DNA of 12,044 nucleotides, taken from contig JAFYUA010000353.1 of NCBI GenBank assembly GCA_017549745.1, positions 1-12,044 on the forward strand, read 5' to 3'. Below the pieces are notes generated by a model. The model did no database searches, had not been told where the DNA came from, and worked only from the letters and a program-made list of their open reading frames with translations. The stretch is from Clostridia bacterium (GTDB taxonomy: Bacteria > Bacillota > Clostridia > UMGS1810). The stretch's first letter is position 1. The number at the start of each line of letters is the position of its first letter. The position numbers and the translations under genes were made by a program. Shown here piece after piece: positions 5,851 to 12,044 of this stretch.

Positions 5851-7290
5851 ATGGTTTTTTCCAGCCTGCTTTTCTTGTTTTATTTTTTGGCACCTGTACT
5901 GTGCATATATGCTCTGGTGCCAAACCGATATAAAAATCTCACTCTGTTTATAGTCAGTCTGTTTTTCTACGCCTGGGGCGAGCCTACATATGTGCTGCTT
6001 ATGATTTTTTCCGCTGCGTTCAACTATTTCAGCGGCTTTGTCATTGCCAAAAACAAAAGCAGGGCGGCGCTCATTGCAAACTGCATAGTCAATCTTGGTT
6101 TGCTCGTGGTGTTTAAATACAGTGACTTTTTTATTTCCACCGTAAATGGCATCATTCGCACCAATTTTCCGCTTCTGAAGCTTGCTTTGCCCATAGGCAT
6201 CTCTTTCTACACCTTTCAGGCGTTGTCATATTGCATCGATGTGTACAGAGGCAAAACCGAGGTGCAAAGAGATTTTGTGTCGTTCGGGCTCTACCTTTCG
6301 TTCTTCCCCCAGCTCATTGCAGGCCCTATAGTGAGATATGACGATATTGCACTGCAGCTTCATAACCACCCCCAAAAAATCAAGATGTTTTCAGAGGGTG
6401 TGCAGCGATTTTGTGCAGGTCTTGCCAAAAAGGTGCTCATAGCCAACAATGTGGGTCAGCTGTGGGAGCTCACCGCGGCAACCTCTGAGCGCTCCATGCT
6501 CTGCGCATGGCTTGGAATAATTGCCTACACATTTCAGATATACTATGATTTCTCGGGCTATTCCGACATGGCAATAGGTCTTGGCAAAATGTTTGGCTTT
6601 GAATTTTGCGAGAATTTCAACTACCCCTACATATCCAAAAGCATAACTGAATTCTGGCGCAGATGGCACATAAGCCTTAGCAGTTGGTTCAAAGAATATG
6701 TGTATATTCCTCTTGGCGGAAGCCGCATATATGCCTCGGACTACACCACCACTACCCGCATTGGCCGCTTTGTGCTCACGCCGTCGGTCAAGGCAAGGCT
6801 TCGCATATATCTGAACATCTTTGTGGTGTGGATGCTCACAGGTCTGTGGCATGGTGCAAGCTTTAATTTTGTGGCATGGGGCATATATTACGGCATATTG
6901 CTCGTGGTAGAAAAGCAGTTTTTGCTCCAAAAGCTTGAAAAGCTGCCAAACCCCGTAAGAGTGCTCTACACCATGGTTATAGTGATGATTGGCTGGGTGT
7001 TTTTTGCAAGTGCTGACTTTGGCTCAGCCTTTGCCTACATTGCAAGCATGCTCAATATTTTCCGCCCCGGCTTTACAGACAGTGTGTTCTTTTTCAGATT
7101 CTTTTCATATTGGCTCGTTTTGATTGCAGCGGCACTCGGTGCAACTCCCAAAGCGAAAAAATATTTTATGAACATCACCTCCGGCAAGCTCTATTGGCTA
7201 AGACCCGTGCTTGCTTTCGTAGCCCTTATAGTGTGCATGGCATATCTTGTGGATGACACTTACAACCCGTTTTTGTATTTCAGATTTTAA
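5851..7290 (+). CDS. MBOAT-family membrane O-acyltransferase (AlgI/DltB/PatA type)
   Basis: Proteins of this family take an acyl group from a cytoplasmic donor and present it outside for O-acylation of polysaccharides or teichoic acids. From ATG 5851 the product has 479 residues with many membrane segments. It begins MVFSSLLFLFYFLAPVL, the typical AlgI opening. The core signatures are SFYTFQALSYCIDVYRG, FPQLIAGPIVRY, EFWRRWHISLSSWFKEYVYI (first conserved histidine H273) and LTGLWHGASFNFVAWG (catalytic histidine H334). An in-frame ATG at 5782 exists, but it lies at the promoter. GGGAG (5835-5839) precedes 5851, with 11 bases between. The next gene starts 16 bases downstream and encodes the probable extracellular partner, as in alginate (algI-algJ/algX) and PatA/PatB systems. 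The glycan acceptor and acyl donor cannot be read from the sequence. No specific gene symbol is warranted. Confidence 0.95.
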   Translation: MVFSSLLFLFYFLAPVLCIYALVPNRYKNLTLFIVSLFFYAWGEPTYVLLMIFSAAFNYFSGFVIAKNKSRAALIANCIVNLGLLVVFKYSDFFISTVNGIIRTNFPLLKLALPIGISFYTFQALSYCIDVYRGKTEVQRDFVSFGLYLSFFPQLIAGPIVRYDDIALQLHNHPQKIKMFSEGVQRFCAGLAKKVLIANNVGQLWELTAATSERSMLCAWLGIIAYTFQIYYDFSGYSDMAIGLGKMFGFEFCENFNYPYISKSITEFWRRWHISLSSWFKEYVYIPLGGSRIYASDYTTTTRIGRFVLTPSVKARLRIYLNIFVVWMLTGLWHGASFNFVAWGIYYGILLVVEKQFLLQKLEKLPNPVRVLYTMVIVMIGWVFFASADFGSAFAYIASMLNIFRPGFTDSVFFFRFFSYWLVLIAAALGATPKAKKYFMNITSGKLYWLRPVLAFVALIVCMAYLVDDTYNPFLYFRF

Positions 7291-7306
7291 TGTGGAGGGT
7301 TGACAA

Positions 7307-9718
7307 ATGAACAAAGAATATAATTTAGAAGAACTCAGCCGCCGCGAAGAGGAGCTTTTTGCGCGCTTCCTTGAAAAAAATCAAAGCAAGCATGAAAATG
7401 CCACCGTGAATGCGACTGATTCAGATGATACACAGATAGAATCAATCCATGATATCCTGCCCGATATCAGCGAGCTAAAGGGCAACGATGATGTGTGGAA
7501 AGGCGTAGCGAAGCTTTGGCATATTGTGCGCCGCAAAGAAAATATCAAAAAGCTCTCGTGCCTTGGCGTGCCTGCATTTTTGGTAGTGATGCTGCTCCTT
7601 AACCTGCTCACTCCGTCGGCAAAAATGTCCCAAAAAGAAAATCGCACTCTTGCCCAAATCCCCAAGCTGAGCCTGAGTTCACTTGCAAGCGGCGAGTTTA
7701 TGACTGATTTTGAAAGCTATATATCGGACCAGTTTGTGTTCCGCAATCATTTTGTGGCGTCCAAAAGACGCTATGAGGTGCTCAGCGGCAAAGAAGAAAA
7801 CCACAACATACTCATGTGTGATGACGGATATCTTATTGAAAACACATCGCAGCTGACCGAGGAAAACATATTGCCTAACATTGAGGCAATCAACACCCTC
7901 GCTTCGGTTGACAGATACAATGTGACCGTGGCTGTGGTGCCCACTGCCTATGAGATAATGAAAGACAAGCTCCCCGCTTTTGCATATACCAAAGCATATG
8001 ACAAGCTATGGGCCACCCTCAAAAAAGAGGCAAAAAATGTGAAGCTGGCAGACACAAAGGCTACACTTGCCAAAGCCAAAGACGATTATCTCTACTACAG
8101 GAGCGACCACCACCAGACGGCAACGGGAAGCTACTATACATACAGTGCCCTTGGCAAAGCTCTCGGCTATGAACCATATGCCATCGATGACTTTGAAGTC
8201 ACAAAAATGGCAGAGGATTTTTGCGGCACTGCATGGTCAAATTCGGGCTTTGCCAAAACCAAGAAGGACACAATCTACAAATATTCCCTCTCCAAAGAGG
8301 CAAAATGCACCGTGAGCTTTGCCGACACCACCAAGCCCAAAAACACCCTCTACAGTGAGGACAAGCTCGCAGGAAAGGATAAATATGCCTACTACCTTGA
8401 CGGCAACCATGCAATTGCCGAAATCAAATCCAATTGCGGCACTGACAAGAAAATTGCCATCATCAAGGATTCATATGCACATTCCATAATTCCGTTTCTT
8501 GTGAATCACTACAGTGAAATTTATATGATAGACCTGAGATATTATAATGGTGACATATTTGAATATCTTTATAATAACAATATAAAAGATGTGCTTTTCC
8601 TCTATAATCAAAACACATTCATGACCGACTCAAACCTTGCCAAAATCTCAACCTTTGCAAAGACCTCGGTGTTCACATCGGTGCCCGACATAAGCTACGG
8701 CATAGTGCCCAAGCTCGACTATGCCGATGCATCATATTTTGACGATGCAGTGTTTGTGGGCGATTCTCTCACCATTGGCATTCAGAACTTTTCGGGATTT
8801 AACGCTCAGTTTTTGTGCATGGGCGGTCTCAACACCAAAAACCTTGAAACTGCCGCCTTGCCAAACGGCAAAAGCGTGCTGCAGTCAATAAAAGACCGCG
8901 AACACCTTGGCAAGCTATATATAATGCTTGGCACAAATGAAGTGGCATTCAACGAAATGGATTCATTTATGGAGCGCTACAGCCAGTTTATTGACAAGGT
9001 AAGAGAAAAATTCCCCAATGTGATAGTGTATGTTGAATCAATCATGCCCGTGACCAAAGAAACCTCGCAGACCACAGGCATCAAAAATGACCGCATCACA
9101 GTCTACAACGAAGCCCTTTGCAAAATGGCAAAGGAAAAACAGTGCTACTATGTTGATGTGCATTCATATTTCAAAGGGGAAGACGGCTGCCTGCCCGACA
9201 ACATAGGCAGTGACGGCATCCACCTCGGGCCTGTGAAATACCGCGAAATGGCAGAGTATTTAAGAGCGCATGCAGTGCCCGAGAAAGGCACCAAAAAAAT
9301 AGGCACCTCGGTCAAAGAAACCTTTGCAGGCGGAGGTAAAGCCGACACCGCCAAGATAGGAGAAAAAATCCTTGCAGCAGTTGAATTTAAAGACGATTTG
9401 CTCAAGGTGTCGGATTCACTGGTGGTGTCAACCTACGCTATCAATGCCGACAAGGTGTGCTCAGCTTCGCTATACCTCGGCGGCGGTGCCACTGCCGAAG
9501 AGGTGGCAGTGCTTGAAATGACAAGCGAAAAAGAAGCAAAAGCGCTAGAGAAACTTGCCAAAGAGCGCATAGAACGCAAGAAAAAGGATTTTGAAAATTA
9601 TATTCCTGCAGAGATGACCAAGCTCAATAATCCCGTTATTGTGTGCAAAGGAAAGCTTGTGGCAGTGTGCATTGCTGACAATGTAAGAGCAGATAAAATA
9701 ATTAAGTTATTAAAATAG
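7307..9718 (+). CDS. Three-domain membrane-anchored protein: DHHW/AlgX-like SGNH + GDSL/SGNH esterase + DUF4358-like tail
   Basis: Probable extracellular O-acyltransferase/esterase partner of the MBOAT protein. GGAGGG (7294-7299) lies seven bases before the ATG. Residues 1-85 are charged and probably cytoplasmic. A single membrane segment (about 86-103, LGVPAFLVVMLLLNLL) is followed by ENRTLAQIPKL. The first domain (about 110-450) resembles the DHHW/AlgX family: D267-H268-H269 precede a serine in KDSYAHS (S389), the order of a circularly permuted SGNH fold. The usual DHHW is DHHQ here. The second domain (about 480-655) is a canonical SGNH hydrolase: GDSLT (S487), GTNE (N544) and DGIH (D636, H639). 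The tail (about 683-803), with GGGATAEEVAVLEM, an ERIERKKKDFENY helix and LVAVCIADN, resembles DUF4358. The family names are recalled, not searched. The frame is continuous, so the fusion is not an obvious sequencing artefact. Confidence 0.88.
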   Translation: MNKEYNLEELSRREEELFARFLEKNQSKHENATVNATDSDDTQIESIHDILPDISELKGNDDVWKGVAKLWHIVRRKENIKKLSCLGVPAFLVVMLLLNLLTPSAKMSQKENRTLAQIPKLSLSSLASGEFMTDFESYISDQFVFRNHFVASKRRYEVLSGKEENHNILMCDDGYLIENTSQLTEENILPNIEAINTLASVDRYNVTVAVVPTAYEIMKDKLPAFAYTKAYDKLWATLKKEAKNVKLADTKATLAKAKDDYLYYRSDHHQTATGSYYTYSALGKALGYEPYAIDDFEVTKMAEDFCGTAWSNSGFAKTKKDTIYKYSLSKEAKCTVSFADTTKPKNTLYSEDKLAGKDKYAYYLDGNHAIAEIKSNCGTDKKIAIIKDSYAHSIIPFLVNHYSEIYMIDLRYYNGDIFEYLYNNNIKDVLFLYNQNTFMTDSNLAKISTFAKTSVFTSVPDISYGIVPKLDYADASYFDDAVFVGDSLTIGIQNFSGFNAQFLCMGGLNTKNLETAALPNGKSVLQSIKDREHLGKLYIMLGTNEVAFNEMDSFMERYSQFIDKVREKFPNVIVYVESIMPVTKETSQTTGIKNDRITVYNEALCKMAKEKQCYYVDVHSYFKGEDGCLPDNIGSDGIHLGPVKYREMAEYLRAHAVPEKGTKKIGTSVKETFAGGGKADTAKIGEKILAAVEFKDDLLKVSDSLVVSTYAINADKVCSASLYLGGGATAEEVAVLEMTSEKEAKALEKLAKERIERKKKDFENYIPAEMTKLNNPVIVCKGKLVAVCIADNVRADKIIKLLK

Positions 9719-9726
9719 GTACTATT

Positions 9727-10581
9727 ATGCAGCATTTATGGATTTTATATATTTTTATCTATTCATTCCTCAAGGGAACGCGTGACGGAATGAAAAAGGC
9801 GGCAGCGGCAAAGAGCAGCTCTGACGAAATACTCTTCTTTTATTCGCTCATAGGCTTTTTGCTCATCATCCCCTTTTCGTCAAATGCCCTCTCCACTGCG
9901 CCCATCTATATACTCTACAGCTTCATAAAGGCGGCGGTGGTGTGCAGCGCGTGGATTTTTGCCTATATTGCCATAAAAAGCATGACGGTGAGCCTGTATG
10001 GCATAATGGATATGTCGCGAATGATATTCTCCACCATGCTCGGTGTGTTTGTGCTTGGCGAAGAGCTCACATGGGCAAAGGTTGTAGGAGTCATCCTCGT
10101 GATTGCGGGCCTTCTCCTGGTCAACAGCCGTTCTGATTCGCCAAGCGGAAAGGTGAGGCTTGGTGTGCTCGCAGCTGCAATGCTCAACTGTATATTAAAT
10201 TCAATATCGGGCACAATGGATAAAGCACTGATGAAAAACATGGCAGCCGACCAGCTTCAATTCTGGTTCATGCTATTCTTGCTCATCATATACGGCGGCA
10301 TATTGATTGTGAAAAAAGAAAAAATCTCACTCTCGTCACTCAAGGGCAACTGGTGGATACCCATCATGAGCATATCACTTGTGTTTGGCGACAGACTTCT
10401 TTTTATTGCCAACAGTGCACCTCAGAGCGAGGTGACCGTGATGACGGTCATCAAGCAGTCATCGGTGCTCGTGAGCGTGCTGACGGGATGGATATTTTTC
10501 AAAGAAAAACACATCGCATTTAAGCTTTTGTGCGCCATGATTATACTATGTGGCATATTCATCTCCATATTTTGGGGATAA
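9727..10581 (+). CDS. EamA/DMT-superfamily membrane transporter
   Basis: The 284-residue product has about ten membrane segments arranged as two EamA repeats, typical of drug/metabolite transporters. The end of the first repeat is LGVFVLGEELTWAKVVGVILVIAGLLLV, and the second ends LTGWIFFKEKHIAFKLLCAMIILCGIFIS; this glutamate/lysine-then-glycine-rich pattern marks each repeat of the family. The substrate cannot be told from sequence; the family exports or imports small molecules, and some members are lipid-linked-sugar flippases. The ATG lies eight bases after the stop of the three-domain surface protein and has only a weak ribosome site (AGGT). It is therefore probably translated by coupling within the same operon. 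Co-transcription hints at a supporting role in surface modification, but that is inference. Confidence 0.9.
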   Translation: MQHLWILYIFIYSFLKGTRDGMKKAAAAKSSSDEILFFYSLIGFLLIIPFSSNALSTAPIYILYSFIKAAVVCSAWIFAYIAIKSMTVSLYGIMDMSRMIFSTMLGVFVLGEELTWAKVVGVILVIAGLLLVNSRSDSPSGKVRLGVLAAAMLNCILNSISGTMDKALMKNMAADQLQFWFMLFLLIIYGGILIVKKEKISLSSLKGNWWIPIMSISLVFGDRLLFIANSAPQSEVTVMTVIKQSSVLVSVLTGWIFFKEKHIAFKLLCAMIILCGIFISIFWG

Positions 10582-10586
10582 AACTG

Positions 10587-10605
10587 ATAATTTTGCCAAA
10601 ATTAT
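10587..10605. repeat. AT-rich hairpin after the EamA gene
   Basis: ATAATTTT pairs with AAAATTAT around GCC, an 8-bp stem made only of A-T pairs five bases after the stop codon. No T-run follows on the plus strand, so it would be a weak terminator at best. It is the only hairpin I see between the EamA gene and the acpP promoter. Confidence 0.45.
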
Positions 10606-10616
10606 TCAAAAATATG

Positions 10617-10645
10617 TTGACTAACTGAGGCTTATGTAATATTAT
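10617..10645 (+). promoter_or_regulatory. Sigma-A promoter of acpP-rnc
   Basis: TTGACT (10617-10622), a 17-base spacer and TATTAT (10640-10645) give a start near 10652, inside an (AT)n/T8 tract. GGAGG (10663-10667) lies ten bases before the acpP ATG. Both boxes match the consensus at five of six positions. I see no FapR-like operator. Confidence 0.8.
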
Positions 10646-10677
10646 ATATATATATTTTTTTTGGAGGTAAATAAAAA

Positions 10678-10914
10678 ATGGTATTTGAAAAAGTTAAAGA
10701 TATTGTTGCCAATCAGCTTGGCGTAGATATTGACACTATCACTCCCGAGTCTTCTTTCATTGAAGAGCTTGGCGCAGATTCTCTCGATGTGGTAGAGCTT
10801 ATCATGGCTCTCGAGACAGAATTTGACCTTGAAATCCCCGAAGATGAAGCAGAAAATGTGAGCACCGTGGGCGATGTAGTTGAATACATAAAAGCAAACG
10901 CACAGAACCTTTAA
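10678..10914 (+). CDS. acpP: Acyl carrier protein
   Basis: ACP carries growing acyl chains on a 4'-phosphopantetheine arm for type II fatty acid synthesis and for phospholipid acyl transfer in the cytoplasm. The 78-residue acidic product has the usual length and the attachment motif GADSLD with the modified serine at S35. The four-helix pattern continues with VELIMALETEFDLEIPEDEAE. It has a strong promoter and GGAGG, fitting an abundant protein. The neighbour is rnc, 32 bases downstream, a pairing common in Bacillota. No fab genes are adjacent in the window. Confidence 0.98.
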   Translation: MVFEKVKDIVANQLGVDIDTITPESSFIEELGADSLDVVELIMALETEFDLEIPEDEAENVSTVGDVVEYIKANAQNL

Positions 10915-10946
10915 TAGGCGTTAGCTTTTAGCTCGGTGGTGATATG

Positions 10947-11636
10947 ATGCCTGACCTTGGCAAATTCGAAAAAATATTAGGCTATAAATTCAAAAATATA
11001 TCCTATCTGAAAAATGCTCTCACGCACACCTCGTATATCAACGAGCACAAAAATAACCCCCAGGGCTCAAATGAGCGCATGGAATTTTTGGGTGATTCTG
11101 TGCTTGGACTTTCAGTCAGCGAATTTTTGTACAAAAACTATAAAAACCTGCCCGAGGGAGTGCTCTCTAAAATAAGAGCTTCTGTTGTGTGCGAGGATTC
11201 GCTCGCAAAGCTTGCATCAAGCCTTAGTCTGGGTGAGTTTTTGTACATGGGCAAAGGAGAGCTTTTGTCAGGCGGAGGGTTCAAGCCATCTGTGACATCA
11301 GATGCTATGGAATCTGTGATTGCTGCCATCTATCTTGACAGTGGCTTTGAAACTGCCAAGAGCTATGTGCTTTCGTGGCTTGAAGATGCTATAATCGAGG
11401 CTGCCGAGCACAAAGGACGCGAAACGGATTACAAATCCCGCCTTCAGGAATTTTGCCAGAGCAAGGGCTTTGTGCCCACATATGAGCTATTGGGCGAAAG
11501 CGGCCCTGACCACAGCAAGATATTTGAAGCCCGAGTTTCCACAGGTGACGGACTATTCGCCGAAGGAAAAGGCTCCAACAAGAAAAAAGCCCAGCAAATG
11601 GCTGCTAAGGCAATGCTTGAAAAAATTAAATTATGA
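10947..11636 (+). CDS. rnc: Ribonuclease III
   Basis: RNase III cleaves double-stranded RNA, matures rRNA precursors and affects mRNA turnover. The 229-residue product has the catalytic signature ERMEFLGDSVL (E46, D50) and the second acidic pair in SDAMESVIAAIYLDSG (D119, E122). A C-terminal double-stranded RNA-binding domain spans about residues 155-225 (DYKSRLQEF to GSNKKKAQQMAAKAMLEKI). Two adjacent ATGs exist at 10944 and 10947. I choose 10947 because the ribosome site GGTGGTGAT (10935-10943, one mismatch to GGAGGTGAT) is then at better spacing; the alternative adds one Met. The gene is co-transcribed with acpP, with no terminator between them, and ends at the terminator at 11679-11725. 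The usual downstream smc-ftsY is absent here. Confidence 0.97.
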   Translation: MPDLGKFEKILGYKFKNISYLKNALTHTSYINEHKNNPQGSNERMEFLGDSVLGLSVSEFLYKNYKNLPEGVLSKIRASVVCEDSLAKLASSLSLGEFLYMGKGELLSGGGFKPSVTSDAMESVIAAIYLDSGFETAKSYVLSWLEDAIIEAAEHKGRETDYKSRLQEFCQSKGFVPTYELLGESGPDHSKIFEARVSTGDGLFAEGKGSNKKKAQQMAAKAMLEKIKL

Positions 11637-11642
11637 TATAAT

Positions 11643-11672
11643 AAGACTGTAAACTTGCTTATTCACAGTCTT
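11643..11672 (+). repeat. Small hairpin just after rnc
   Basis: AAGACTGT (11643-11650) and ACAGTCTT (11665-11672) form a perfect 8-bp stem with a 14-base loop, six bases after the rnc stop. GATTTTGG follows, so it is a weak terminator alone. Together with the stronger stem at 11679-11720 it makes a tandem-hairpin 3' end. Confidence 0.5.
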
Positions 11673-11678
11673 GATTTT

Positions 11679-11725
11679 GGGGATTGGAAAAGCAATTTAT
11701 GATATGCTTTTTCATTCCCCTTTTT
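11679..11725 (+). terminator. Intrinsic terminator after acpP-rnc
   Basis: GGGGATTGGAAAAGCA (11679-11694) pairs with TGCTTTTTCATTCCCC (11705-11720) over 16 positions with one T-T mismatch and one G-T wobble. The loop has ten bases and TTTTT follows at 11721-11725. The reverse strand is also nearly symmetric but has no gene entering from the right in the visible part. Confidence 0.88.
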
Positions 11726-11757
11726 CATACAAATATATTATTTAGAGAGGTAAACAA

Positions 11758-12044
11758 ATGAGTATTTTTGATGTTTTAACTTTGATTGGCGGATTATGCC
11801 TGTTTCTTTTTGGCATGAGCGTGATGGGCGATGCGCTTGAGCGCCGAGCCGGCAGCAGCCTCAAAAAACTGCTTGGAAGGCTCACCCAGAACAAAATAGC
11901 AGGCTTTTTGACAGGACTCGGTGTGACGGCGGTTATCCAGAGCTCATCGGCCACAACCGTCATGGTGGTTGGCTTTGTAAACTCAGGAATTATGTCGCTC
12001 AGGCAGTCCATCGGCGTTATAATGGGTGCCAACATCGGTACAAC
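11758..12044 (+). CDS. Na/phosphate cotransporter-family protein, N-terminal part (runs off right edge)
   Basis: The ATG at 11758 follows AGAGAGG (11744-11750) by seven bases, and 95 codons are present before the window ends. The product opens with a membrane segment (LTLIGGLCLFLFGMSVMGDAL). It has the family hallmark QSSSATTVMVVGFVNSG at residues 61-77 and ends in IGVIMGANIGT. These are the first repeat of the Na/Pi cotransporter family (NptA/PhoU-linked type). Family members import phosphate with sodium, though the substrate of most bacterial members is untested. The terminator immediately upstream implies a separate promoter, but no clear one is visible in 11726-11757. Whether a PhoU domain follows cannot be seen. 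Confidence 0.93.
   Translation, partial: MSIFDVLTLIGGLCLFLFGMSVMGDALERRAGSSLKKLLGRLTQNKIAGFLTGLGVTAVIQSSSATTVMVVGFVNSGIMSLRQSIGVIMGANIGT

Noticed and set aside
6391..6930. 179-codon minus-strand frame opposite the MBOAT gene.
   Set aside because: The plus strand encodes the conserved MBOAT core across the same bases; the antisense product has no family resemblance.
10646..10662. (AT)n and T8 tract before acpP, considered as a terminator tail for the EamA gene.
   Set aside because: No GC stem lies directly before it; the tract falls just after the acpP -10 and is better read as the promoter start region.

Overview
The window looks like chromosomal DNA of an endospore-forming member of the Clostridia (Bacillota). 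The evidence is a sigma-K gene, a spoIIE gene, a tryptophan T-box leader, strong AGGAGG-type ribosome binding sites, consensus sigma-A promoters, and the acpP-rnc gene pair. I cannot name a genus. I see no mobile element, CRISPR array, tRNA, rRNA or phage gene, and composition and codon use look even throughout.

Layout. Positions 1-804 (minus) hold the N-terminal two thirds of trpB, which runs off the left edge. Upstream of it (about 830-1139, minus) are a perfect consensus promoter and a complete tryptophan T-box leader with UGG specifier, antiterminator and terminator. Directly upstream of that is sigK (minus), which is uninterrupted. A roughly 335-base gene-free divergent region follows, with Spo0A-box-like motifs and inverted repeats. 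Then spoIIE, a 78-residue tail-anchored protein of unknown function and ispE run on the plus strand, closed by a hairpin terminator at 5744-5779.

From 5783 a new promoter drives a three-gene membrane/cell-surface operon: an MBOAT O-acyltransferase, an 803-residue three-domain protein (an AlgX/DHHW-type permuted SGNH domain, a canonical SGNH/GDSL domain and a DUF4358-like tail), and an EamA-type transporter. After that come a TTGACT/TATTAT promoter, acpP (acyl carrier protein) and rnc (RNase III), closed by a strong terminator. A Na/phosphate cotransporter-like gene begins at 11758 and runs off the right edge.

How the genes fit together. Two sporulation regulators are divergent: SpoIIE (forespore sigma-F activation) and pro-sigma-K (late mother cell). 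They share a control region. The MBOAT operon is best read as a cell-surface polysaccharide O-acylation system. MBOAT would move acyl groups across the membrane, and the two SGNH domains would transfer them to, or remove them from, an extracellular glycan. The DUF4358 fusion links that uncharacterised family to the process. The remaining genes are housekeeping: tryptophan synthesis, isoprenoid precursor synthesis, fatty acid synthesis, RNA processing and ion transport.
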